The notes under the pieces were generated by a model that was not told the origin of the DNA, made no database searches, and saw only the letters and a list, made by a program, of their open reading frames with translations. Below, in pieces: positions 53,701-59,740 of a DNA stretch of 64,000 bases. The stretch is from NCBI GenBank assembly GCA_018268755.1, contig JAFDVW010000011.1:208230-272229 (forward strand), in the 5' to 3' direction. This stretch comes from Acidobacteriota bacterium (GTDB lineage Bacteria; Acidobacteriota; Terriglobia; Terriglobales; Acidobacteriaceae). Within the stretch, counting starts at the first letter, position 1. Every line of letters starts with the position of its first letter. The translations under genes were made by a program, and so were the position numbers.

Positions 53701-54195
53701 CATGGTTCCGTCGAGATATGGTCCGGGCAGGACTTGCTCGACACGACTTCCGCTGCTTCATTGAATAACGGGGCGCGCTTGCCGGTGTTCGTGGTGATGA
53801 ATTGTCTCAATGGCTTCTTCCACGACGTTTATTCCCAAAGTCTGGCCGAGAGCTTGCTGTTGGCAAAGAGTGGCGGGGCCGTCGCGGTTTGGGCGTCCTC
53901 GGGGCTCACTTCACCCGATCCTCAGTTCCAGATGGACCAGAGTATCGTGAGTTCGTTGTTTAGCGGTCCGGCCATGAACCTCGGCGATGCGGTGCAGGTC
54001 GCTAAAACGGGTATCTCCGATCTGGATGTGCGGCGAACCTTCATTCTCTTCGGCGATCCCTTGCTACAGATCAAACGTCCGGCGGCGTCGGCGCAGCAAC
54101 TCACTCCACGTCCAAGATCTGGAATCCCCGCGCCTTCTCGCCCTCTGGTATCCCCGCCCAGAGGAAATCCTCCGCAAAATCAGAGACCGCGTTAA
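47782..54195 (+). CDS. Giant fusion: S24/S26-type peptidase domain + DUF11/Gly-rich surface region + C25 gingipain-like protease
   Basis: A 2137-residue single frame. Residues 10-120 resemble an S24/S26 peptidase (RFHARGGSMRPAIRNND with Ser33, GFRAHRLQL, YVTKGDANPFADAP). A hydrophobic segment (about 140-160, TALLWLFVLVACLASTSFG) looks like a signal peptide. Then come a beta domain (165-378), a DUF11 repeat (379-495), a very Gly-rich region (500-990), two more DUF11 repeats (991-1117, 1118-1240), an FN3-like domain (1242-1345, TGSEAHNLGFNVYRE), a pro-domain-like region and a C25 peptidase (from 1758) with His1974 (YNGHGS) and Cys2008 (VMNCLNGFF). It is translationally coupled to the HprK-like gene. 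There is no stop between the two parts. Confidence 0.82.
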   Translation: MAEDRPQSQGFAEMARVLVAQGRSFRFHARGGSMRPAIRNNDVLQVEPVRAEELRAGEIVLFAARSGGFRAHRLQLADGEKDMYVTKGDANPFADAPIQGSQILGRVVSRQNGEKIAARSGLRVQWACFSSEFRNKIPRLATALLWLFVLVACLASTSFGQQVAIGNEADDGWRLTGASGTNTFNLNAGTTANRVLVVGVSLNIVNAPGTTVSGVTYNGTALTLAGAHNDSGNTRRVEMWYLIAPTTGTHQVAVSLTRAGGTGNVGAYAGAVVLTGADQTAPVRSFVSGDGTGTVASLDVPSGVYEVVVDTLAIGGAQSISGVGTTQNSQWNGNSGGTQAYDVDGGGSTRTGAPSVPMSETLSASTNWSVGALSIRPAQADVSVTNVATSSAYPGNLSYTVTVTNNGPSSATGVTLTDTRSAGTYVSATPSQGSCTGTTTVTCSLGTIASGASATMTLVVTPTGAGGYTNNASLSYTSTDLNTANNSAIAIAFSQTAACATPATNGAGGPLTGVVNTYYPGTASVSAGAKTISLGAATGANTAIASGDLLLVIQMQGTTITSANDTTYGDGVTGSGSTALNNVGVFEFVKATSAVTLAGGNVSVLGSGPGGGLLYAYTDANASGTQGVRRFQVVRVPQYSTASLSNTLTALAWSGTNTTRPTGGILALDVAGALNLNNATVNLDGKGFRGGAGLQLNGTTGRTNTDFRQTAPTTYAAAAVAGAHGSKGEGIAGTPRWVYQTTTPYYLSTAGEGYPNGSMAQGAPGNAGGGGTDANPGSNDQNAGGAGGANGGTGGAGGNAWSANLSSGGIGGTAFPGGPLRLVLGGGGGAGSRNNSDGDNQASSGGAGGGIAIIRAGAFTGTGTISTNGSAAYNATSNDAGGGGGAGGSILMISSTGGEAGLTAVAHGGRGGDAWDTQPYSLADRHGPGGGGGGGVLLVSGGVASVDITGGSYGTTLNPGVAYGATAGTAGIASFVTQSSQVAGYYAGADCTPDLTITKSHTGNFTRGSTGSYTLTVNNISTYGATTGATVTVTDSLPAGLTPTAASGTGWSCSIASQTVTCTRTSVLTAGASYPAITVTASVLQAAANSVTNVASVSGGGQYNTTNDTASDPTTIVSSTDLSITKTGPSSVITGTAFNYTLTVTNGGPSNATGVVVTDTLPTGVTYNTYTATGGTTCTRSGVTVTCTVGNMNAAASVTITINVTAGAPSRVTNTASVTGTETDPASANNTASLTTVITYTTQVSLRTLTAQADAQGVLVEWKTGSEAHNLGFNVYREENGERVRLNPSLIAGSALTLRSSLPQHAAKSYAWLDRSAKGNGSYWLEDVDLDGTRTLHGPVSVAASGGARIAASAKTMGSNLAAASLPSGQSALARTSSRTFAELNRAVSSADLFSSRIAQRVATVRSGPSVKDVQYGLAARSAVKITVRHEGWYRVTQAELAAAGLNQRFDSRYLQLFAEGVEQPVRIVGADVYGGFGPKSAIEFYGTGIDTPYSDARVYWLVLGNRQGQRMRQWTGNTGGGTTAASFQETVELKQRSTYFAALLRDNTDNFFGGAVNATPLDQVLYLPDVAADANADTKLQVVLQGVTQGVAHSVQVSFNGVNLGDVNFSGQEEGTLSVSVPHELLTSGNNTVTLTALGGETDLSLVDVIRITYPRGYSAESDALNFTAQSGERISIQGFHNRPTRLVDITDPSQPFDVAMNVRSSQGSYILEARVPTLQWGTRQMLALADAQIESVESVVANQPSSWNRAQAGGEVVLLTNSAFVDQVAPLAQLRRSQGKSVAVVSVEDVYDEFNFGEASPYAVRDFLKSATGNWRNKPAYLLLVGDASVDPRNYLGFGYFDFVPTRIIPTAELKTASDDWFSDFSGNGLAQIKTGRLPVRTPDDANLTVQKIVNYEKGQASGGWTNQVLLVADQDSAAGNFTQQAQTIEGLLPASIQPNTVFTSTVGGTAARQQIVDGINNGQTLVNYNGHGSVEIWSGQDLLDTTSAASLNNGARLPVFVVMNCLNGFFHDVYSQSLAESLLLAKSGGAVAVWASSGLTSPDPQFQMDQSIVSSLFSGPAMNLGDAVQVAKTGISDLDVRRTFILFGDPLLQIKRPAASAQQLTPRPRSGIPAPSRPLVSPPRGNPPQNQRPR

Positions 54196-54213
54196 AACCA
54201 GCTAGAATTGGGA

Positions 54214-54242
54214 AGGGAGGGTCCTAGGCCCTCTCTGTTTTT
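54214..54242 (+). terminator. Terminator after the C25 fusion gene
   Basis: GGGAGGG and GCCCTCTC flank CCTAG in an imperfect stem and are followed by a TTTTT run, 20 bp after the stop. It probably ends the PqqD-to-protease operon. Confidence 0.6.
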
Positions 54243-54283
54243 AAGGGCGTACTTCCAGCCTATTTTGAAAGCCGAGGACCTGT

Positions 54284-55153
54284 TTGTCGTTTCTTTCCCG
54301 TAGAACTCTTTTGAGAAGAAGCAGTGCGCTGATCGTGACCGGCGCTGTCGCCGTGGCCGCCGATGCCATCGCACTGGAGCCCAACCGCCCCTACCTAAGG
54401 CAGGTTGAGGTGCCGATGGCGCGCCTGGATGGGGCCTGGGACGGGGCACGTATCGTCCAGCTCAGCGATTTTCACTACGACACGCATTTTTCCGTGGTGC
54501 CGATTCGCAAAGCCGTGGAGATGGTCAACGCGCTGCAGCCGGACCTGGTCGTGCTGACCGGTGACTTCATTACCTCACCCCTGACGAAAGATCCGGGCCA
54601 CCAGGCGAAGGAGAACATGCTGCCCTGTGCGGAACTGCTGGGGCGGATACGGGCCCGCCTGGGCAGTTTTGCGGTGTTGGGAAATCACGATGTCGATGTC
54701 GATGCTCACCATGCCGTGGAGTGCCTGGAGGCCAACCGGATTCCCGTGTTGCGCAATCGTGCCGTCGCCTTGGAAAGGGAGGGCAAACGACTCTGGCTGG
54801 CGGGAGTGGACGATGTTCTGTTCGGGGCTGCTGACCTGGATGCCGCGCTGCGTTCCGTCCCGGCCCAGGAGCCGGTAGTTCTGCTCTGTCACGAGCCGGA
54901 CTATGCTGTGCACACGGCACGCTATCCGGTCGATCTGCAGCTTTCCGGGCACACCCACGGCGGTCAGATTCGTTTTCCCTGGGTGGGACCTTTATATCTT
55001 CCAGATCAGGGCCGTAAATTTCCCTGGGGAAGTTATCAGGTGGGAAAGCTTCAGCTTTACACCAATGCGGGCATTGGCACGATCCGCTTGCCCATACGGT
55101 GGAATTGTCCTCCAGAGATTACTGTATTCACTCTGCGCTCGCGTCCAATTTGA
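54284..55153 (+). CDS. Metallophosphoesterase, YaeI-like
   Basis: A 289-residue calcineurin-like phosphoesterase. Metal ligands are in VQLSDFHYDTHFS, VLTGDFITSP, AVLGNHDVDVDAHH, LLCHEPDY and LSGHTHGGQIRFP, all intact. YaeI/YkuE relatives are membrane-associated and one hydrolyses phospholipid-type phosphodiesters. The N-terminus (SRRTLLRRSSALIVTGAVAV) is an export signal, possibly Tat. TTG 54284 is chosen as start, with GAGGA upstream. It follows the C25 fusion gene after a terminator, so it is probably a separate transcript. Confidence 0.87.
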   Translation: MSFLSRRTLLRRSSALIVTGAVAVAADAIALEPNRPYLRQVEVPMARLDGAWDGARIVQLSDFHYDTHFSVVPIRKAVEMVNALQPDLVVLTGDFITSPLTKDPGHQAKENMLPCAELLGRIRARLGSFAVLGNHDVDVDAHHAVECLEANRIPVLRNRAVALEREGKRLWLAGVDDVLFGAADLDAALRSVPAQEPVVLLCHEPDYAVHTARYPVDLQLSGHTHGGQIRFPWVGPLYLPDQGRKFPWGSYQVGKLQLYTNAGIGTIRLPIRWNCPPEITVFTLRSRPI

Positions 55154-55298
55154 GAACACGGGCCTGCGCCCCGAGAAAAAATATTTGCTCGCAGGTGCCT
55201 GCTTCCCAAATAGGTACGGGGATATTATGTCGTTGATAAAAAGATACATGAGGGGAACAGTTGCAGGGCTTTGCAACCCATTGCAAAAATTATCTGCC

Positions 55299-55326
55299 TT
55301 GACTGAGGGAATCTTGGATTTACACT
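55299..55326 (+). promoter_or_regulatory. Promoter of the PEP-CTERM-like gene
   Basis: TTGACT (55299-55304) and TACACT (55321-55326) with a 16-bp spacer give a good sigma-70-type match. Three TTGCA words (55259-55287) lie just upstream and could be activator sites. Confidence 0.4.
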
Positions 55327-55345
55327 ACCCTACGGAGAAGTTTCA

Positions 55346-55828
55346 ATGCGCCAAAAGACGTTGCGTTGCCTTCCGTGGATTCTGTTGACACTGCTTGTCG
55401 TCTGCTTGGTGGGCGTGCAAGCAAAAGCAGATTCCGTCAACTACAATCTGTCGGCCAACTTCTCCAATGGTCAGCAGTTAACTGGCCAGGTCGTATGGGA
55501 CAGCACCTTGAACCTAGCTACGGCGTATTCCTTCAACTTAAGCAATACGACAGGGACCGCGTCGTGCAGTTCAGTGTGGGGGCTATGCTCCATCGTTTTG
55601 AATAGCTTTGACGGCAGCAAACCTGTGCTACTGGCAGGGTTGTTAAGTCCGGGAGAGAGTGTTCTATATATCACCAGTGGTCTATGGTCCACCTTCTCCA
55701 CTACTCAAATCAACTGGTCTCGTGTGGCCGTGTCAGTGCCGGAAGAGTCGGCTCTGATTGAGCTGCTCTGCGTCATGCTGACTTTGCTGTTCGTTGGTCG
55801 GCGAGCAACTATTTTCGGTCTCCGATAA
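55346..55828 (+). CDS. Small secreted protein with PEP-CTERM-like sorting signal
   Basis: A 160-residue protein. A signal peptide (LPWILLTLLVVCLVGVQAKA) is followed by a Ser/Asn-rich beta-type body with two Cys, then a C-terminal VPEESALIELLCVMLTLLFV helix and a basic GRRATIFGLR end. This resembles a PEP-CTERM signal, with VPEE in place of VPEP, recognised by an exosortase. No exosortase gene is in the window. GGAGAAG lies 5 bp before ATG 55346. The nearby RfaH-like, enhancer-binding-type and sugar genes resemble the exopolysaccharide locus that accompanies exosortase systems. Confidence 0.65.
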   Translation: MRQKTLRCLPWILLTLLVVCLVGVQAKADSVNYNLSANFSNGQQLTGQVVWDSTLNLATAYSFNLSNTTGTASCSSVWGLCSIVLNSFDGSKPVLLAGLLSPGESVLYITSGLWSTFSTTQINWSRVAVSVPEESALIELLCVMLTLLFVGRRATIFGLR

Positions 55829-55858
55829 AAGTTCTCGATAGCTTCGGCTAAAAGGAAC

Positions 55859-55887
55859 CCCGCGAAGCTTTTCGCGGGTATTTTTTT
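55859..55887 (+). terminator. Intrinsic terminator of the PEP-CTERM-like gene
   Basis: CCCGCGAA (55859-55866) and TTCGCGGG (55871-55878) form a perfect stem followed by TATTTTTTT. It lies in a convergent gap and may also act weakly on the opposite gene. Confidence 0.85.
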
Positions 55888-55900
55888 GCCCGGAACCGGT

Positions 55901-56920
55901 TTAGGCCAGGATTTGCGTGGACTGGGGCGTCCTGGGCGCGGCCGACTTGGCCACCTTCTTCAGCCGTTCCGCGGCCTTGCGCTGGGCTTCGAGAATCTCT
56001 TCCGCGGTGAGTTGCTCGGCGAGTTGCCGCTTGGCGGTGACGATCTGCTCCGCCATCTCCAGATGGCTCTTTTCCGAAACCAGATACCACATGTAAGCGG
56101 CCACGTTGTCTTTGGGGAGGCCTTTTCCCGAGGCGTACATCTCCGCCAAGGCGGCCTGCGCGGCCGGCAGTCCCTGCTCGGCGGCGTTCTTGTGCCAGTC
56201 CGGCGAAGAGTGGGCGGCCCCATTGCCATTTTTGGGCGCGTTCTGCTGGGTGTTGGGCTGGGAAAGTGTGAGGAAGAGCAGTTCGATGCGGCTGGAAACT
56301 CCCAGCTTGTCGAAAATGCGGAAGAGATAATTCTTGATGGTGTGCTGGCTCAGGCCCAGGCGTTCCGCAATCTCGCGATTGGTCAAGCCTTCCGCCAGGC
56401 TCTGCACCACTTCCAGCTCGCGCTTGGAGAGCAGGCCCAATCCATTGGCGCTGACCGCTCGCACGGTAGGCGCGGCCGCCAACGCTTCCAGGGCCAGAGT
56501 CATCTGCTGGCTGTTGGCCCAGATTTGGCCCTCGTGTACCCGCCGTACACACTTACACAGAGTCTCCAGCGATTCGTGCCGACTGAATACACCCTTGGCC
56601 CCAGCACGAAAGGCCTCCAGCAGCACATCCGCCTTGGAGCAATCCAGCAGGACCACGCAGCGGGCCTCCGGGCGTTGCAGACGTAGTTGACGCACCACGT
56701 TCAGACCGCGCAGGGGTTCTTCATCGAGATGGCTGCTGAGAATGACCACGTCCGCCTGCTGCAGGACGGCGGCTTCCAGCAGGTCCCGGGAATGAGAGGT
56801 AGAAGCCACGACCTCGAGATGGCGATCGCGCTTCAACGCGTCGGCCAGGAGCTGGGTGTGAATTTGTGTGCTGTCCGCGACCAGGACGCGAATCATGGAA
56901 TCGGCTTGATGGCCCTGCAT
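55901..56920 (-). CDS. LuxR-type regulator with degenerate receiver and Sel1 repeats
   Basis: A 339-residue protein. Residues 9-130 are a receiver-like domain in which the phosphorylated Asp is replaced by Ser62 (ADVVILSSHLDEE) and the conserved Lys by Arg (GVFSRHES). A LuxR/NarL helix-turn-helix follows (LLSKRELEVVQSLAEGLTNR, LGLSQHTIKNYLFRIFDKLG). The C-terminus has Sel1-like repeats (NAAEQGLPAAQAALAEMYAS, GLPKDNVAAYMWYLVSE), which suggest a protein partner. It cannot be a normal two-component regulator. ATG 56920 has GGAGGG just upstream. It is divergent from the RfaH-like gene. Confidence 0.87.
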   Translation of the reverse strand: MQGHQADSMIRVLVADSTQIHTQLLADALKRDRHLEVVASTSHSRDLLEAAVLQQADVVILSSHLDEEPLRGLNVVRQLRLQRPEARCVVLLDCSKADVLLEAFRAGAKGVFSRHESLETLCKCVRRVHEGQIWANSQQMTLALEALAAAPTVRAVSANGLGLLSKRELEVVQSLAEGLTNREIAERLGLSQHTIKNYLFRIFDKLGVSSRIELLFLTLSQPNTQQNAPKNGNGAAHSSPDWHKNAAEQGLPAAQAALAEMYASGKGLPKDNVAAYMWYLVSEKSHLEMAEQIVTAKRQLAEQLTAEEILEAQRKAAERLKKVAKSAAPRTPQSTQILA

Positions 56921-57609
56921 ATCCCTCCGGAATTCGGGGTTGGCTCTTGCGCCGCGCCCGCTGTTCACAATGCTGTGCCTGATACAGATAACCAAACTCG
57001 CAGCCTGACACCGCCTGAGGAGGGCACTGGAGTTTCTCGGGGGGAGAATATCTTCTTCTAATCACCGCTTGTTTTAGAAGCCTAGCCAGCCTCTAAAACG
57101 GGCCTAGTCTACAGAAAGTGTTCCCCCAAGGCAAGTTGGGGGTAGAACCACTTTGCATATGCTACCAAAAAGTCCCCGTCCTGTCCAAGGTTGGGATTTA
57201 CAACCTGCCGGGGAAGGCTTCCACGGCTTCCTTTGAGTCGCTGCCGAGGAGTGGTAGAATATTTTTAAGATATTGAAAATAAATGAATTATGCGCGTTTT
57301 TGGAGGCCTAGCCACAGCCCTCGTCCCGGTATGGTGGCAGGCTCCCTTACTTCCAGAAAAGAGAATATCTTCTCTGTGCTGTTATTCTCGATTTTAGAAG
57401 CAAAAATACTCTAGATGGGATGAGAAGTATTTCGTGGAGTGTGAGTACCTCTTGCAGCCACTTGCATCCCCCGATAATCTGCACACGTAACAAAGCAAGA
57501 ACTCCTCCCCAAGAGTTTTTCCTCCCCTAAGCGTTGTGACTTTCCAAAACTAGGTACAGGTACGTGTTTTTCAGGGTCAAGAGGTTCCTGTGACTCAGAG
57601 GGCGAAGCT
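56921..57609. promoter_or_regulatory. Long divergent regulatory region with a duplicated module
   Basis: About 690 bp with no gene. GAGAATATCTTCT occurs at 57044-57056 and 57361-57373, and TTTTAGAAGC at 57072-57081 and 57392-57401, so an about 40-bp module is duplicated about 318 bp apart in direct orientation. The second copy is an inverted repeat AGAGAA-TATC-TTCTCT. A very AT-rich stretch lies around 57257-57295. These are good candidates for binding sites of the flanking regulators. Confidence 0.5.
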
Positions 57610-58164
57610 ATGAGTAGCGGCATCCAAAACTGGAGTGTTCCTGCGGCGCTTCCGCTGGTGGGCGCGGACGAAGGAAACTGGTATGCCGTGCAGACGCGGG
57701 CACGCCATGAAAAAGTGGTTGCCGAACGTCTGCAGGAACAGGGTATTGCGACCTTCCTGCCCCTGACCCGCGAAGTGCATCGCTGGAGCGATCGCAAGAA
57801 GGTGGTAGAGCTGCCCTTGTTCAGCTGCTACGTATTCGCCAAGTTCCTGCCCAGCAATGAAGAACGCCTGCGGGTGTGCCGCACCCACGGGGTATTTCAG
57901 GTGGTGGGCGTCCGCGGCGAAGCCATTCCGATTCCCGAAGAACAGATTGAGAGTGTGCGGGCCGTTCTCAATGAACAGATCCCGTGGTTTACCCATCCTT
58001 TCCTGAAGATCGGCCAGCGCGTGCGGATTCGCAGCGGCGCCTTAAACGGCGTGGAAGGGGTCCTGGTGGCACGCGCCGGGGAACGTACTTTGGTAGTTTC
58101 TGTCGATGTGATTCAGCGGTCTTTGGCGGTAAGAATCGAAGGATACGACGTCGAAGCCGTTTAG
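57610..58164 (+). CDS. NusG-like transcription antiterminator (RfaH/UpxY type)
   Basis: A 184-residue protein with an NGN domain (NWYAVQTRARHEKVVAERL, GIATFLPLTREVHRWSDRKK, LFSCYVFAKFLP) and a C-terminal KOW domain (KIGQRVRIRSGALNGVEGVL). The specialised NusG paralogues RfaH, LoaP and UpxY help RNA polymerase read through long exopolysaccharide operons. It lies directly upstream of the AAA+ regulator and the sugar operon, which supports that role. ATG 57610 has AGGGCG upstream. Confidence 0.9.
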   Translation: MSSGIQNWSVPAALPLVGADEGNWYAVQTRARHEKVVAERLQEQGIATFLPLTREVHRWSDRKKVVELPLFSCYVFAKFLPSNEERLRVCRTHGVFQVVGVRGEAIPIPEEQIESVRAVLNEQIPWFTHPFLKIGQRVRIRSGALNGVEGVLVARAGERTLVVSVDVIQRSLAVRIEGYDVEAV

Positions 58165-58197
58165 CTGTTTTTTTATCTCAGGTTTTCAAATTCCGTC

Positions 58198-59643
58198 TTG
58201 CATAACACACAAAATCCTAAAAGCCTGCTGGTCGTGACCAAGGACGCCTCGGCTCTGCGCGTTCTCTGGGACCTGGCTGCGGAGCAACAGCTGCCGGTGG
58301 AAACGGTGAAAAGCGGCTGGGAGGCGCTGGAGCGCGTGCAGTCGGGAGACGCTCCCGGCCTGGTGCTCCTGGATGTGGTCCCGGGAGATACCGACAGCCT
58401 GCACACCCTGCGCTGGATGCGGCGGGTGCGTCCGGATGTTTCCGTGGTGCTGGTCTCCAGCGTCGAAGACGGCAGCGACCGCGCCGAAGCGGTCCGGCTG
58501 GGCGCAGACGACTATCTGGTGCGGCCCTTGGAGGCCGCGCAACTGACCGCCGTGCTGGCCCGTTATCTGGCCCAGGCCCGTGGCGAGGCCAACCTGGAAG
58601 GCGCCGAAGTAGAGCCGCTGGGAGACGACGGATTTTTTATTGCCGCCAGCGCCGCCATGCGCCGGGTGCGCGGGCAGGCGGAGTTGCTCGGGCAGGTGAG
58701 CGTGCCTGTCCTCATCGTGGGCGAGCCGGGCAGCGGCAAGTCGACGATTGCCCGTCTCATCCACAAGCTGTCGGTACGCTCGGAATTTCGCTTTCTGAAA
58801 GTGAGCTGCGCCGCCCTGACGGGAGATTTGCTGGAGCATGAGCTCTTCGGCTATCACCCCAACGGCAACGGCCTGAGCAAGCCCGGCAAGCTGGAACTTT
58901 GCGCCCAGGGCACTTTGCTGCTCGAGGAAATTACCGAGATGCCTCTGGAGCTGCAGGCCAAGCTGCTGGAAGTGCTCCAGGAAAAGAAGGGCAGCGGCGA
59001 AGCCAGAGTGCATGCCGATGTGCGCATCATGGCCACCAGCAGCATGCCGGTGGAGGAAGCCCTGTCCGGCCACAAGCTGCGCGAAGATTTGTACTACCGC
59101 TTAAGTTCCTTCACGGTTTTTGTTCCACCCCTGCGCCAGCGGCGTGAAGAGGTCCCACTGTTGTTGGGACAGTTCATGAAGCATCTGGCCAAGCGCTACG
59201 GCCTGCCGACGCGGATGTTTTCGCCGCGGGTGCTGGATGCCTGCCAGTCCTTTGCCTGGCCGGGCAATCTCAACGAGCTGGAAAGCTTTGTAAAGCGCTA
59301 TCTGGTGACGGGGACCGAAGGCGTGGCGCTCAGCGAGCTAGAGAACAAGTCGCGCCCCGTGGTGGAGGAAGTGGAAGAAAATCTTGCCCTGACCGCCACC
59401 CACGAAGCGGCTCCGGCCGCCTCCAGTCTGCGCTCCTTAGTGCAGTCGGTCAAAGGGGAAACGGAGCGCAATGCCATAGCCAGCGCCCTGGAAACCACGC
59501 ACTGGAACCGCAAAGCCGCGGCCCGCTTGTTGCGGGTGAGCTATCGCACTCTGCTGTATAAGATCCAGGAGTACCACATGACCCCGACCGAGCCCTTCCT
59601 TATGCCCAGCCAGGGATGGAAAGACCGGGCGGGGAGATCATGA
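58198..59643 (+). CDS. Enhancer-binding-type AAA+ response regulator lacking GAFTGA
   Basis: A 481-residue protein. A receiver domain with Asp59 (LVLLDVVPGDT) precedes an AAA+ domain (Walker A GEPGSGKST at 175-183; Walker B region LLLEEI with Glu243-Glu244 instead of Asp-Glu; REDLYYRLSSFTVFVPPLRQ with the arginine finger region) and a Fis-type helix-turn-helix (NRKAAARLLRVSYRTLLYKI). The sigma-54-contacting GAFTGA loop, expected after HELFG, is replaced by YHPNGNGLSKPG. It may therefore act without sigma-54, like TyrR-type proteins. The start is probably TTG 58198, with only a distant CAGG. It lies between the antiterminator and the sugar genes. Confidence 0.88.
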   Translation: MHNTQNPKSLLVVTKDASALRVLWDLAAEQQLPVETVKSGWEALERVQSGDAPGLVLLDVVPGDTDSLHTLRWMRRVRPDVSVVLVSSVEDGSDRAEAVRLGADDYLVRPLEAAQLTAVLARYLAQARGEANLEGAEVEPLGDDGFFIAASAAMRRVRGQAELLGQVSVPVLIVGEPGSGKSTIARLIHKLSVRSEFRFLKVSCAALTGDLLEHELFGYHPNGNGLSKPGKLELCAQGTLLLEEITEMPLELQAKLLEVLQEKKGSGEARVHADVRIMATSSMPVEEALSGHKLREDLYYRLSSFTVFVPPLRQRREEVPLLLGQFMKHLAKRYGLPTRMFSPRVLDACQSFAWPGNLNELESFVKRYLVTGTEGVALSELENKSRPVVEEVEENLALTATHEAAPAASSLRSLVQSVKGETERNAIASALETTHWNRKAAARLLRVSYRTLLYKIQEYHMTPTEPFLMPSQGWKDRAGRS

Positions 59644-59740
59644 GAGTTTATTTTTTGCATGCCTGTCCTTCGTCCACAAGATCAACCAAGCCTTTCCTCC
59701 CCAAGGCCAACCAATTTATTCTTAATGGGGAAATGAAATC

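Noticed and set aside
55154..55345. Possible c-di-GMP riboswitch before the PEP-CTERM-like gene
   Set aside because: None of the conserved GEMM segments was found; the promoter lies too close to the start to leave room.
57333..57350. Possible sigma-54 promoter TGGCAG-N-CTTAC upstream of the antiterminator
   Set aside because: The -12 GC is missing and the spacing does not fit the consensus.
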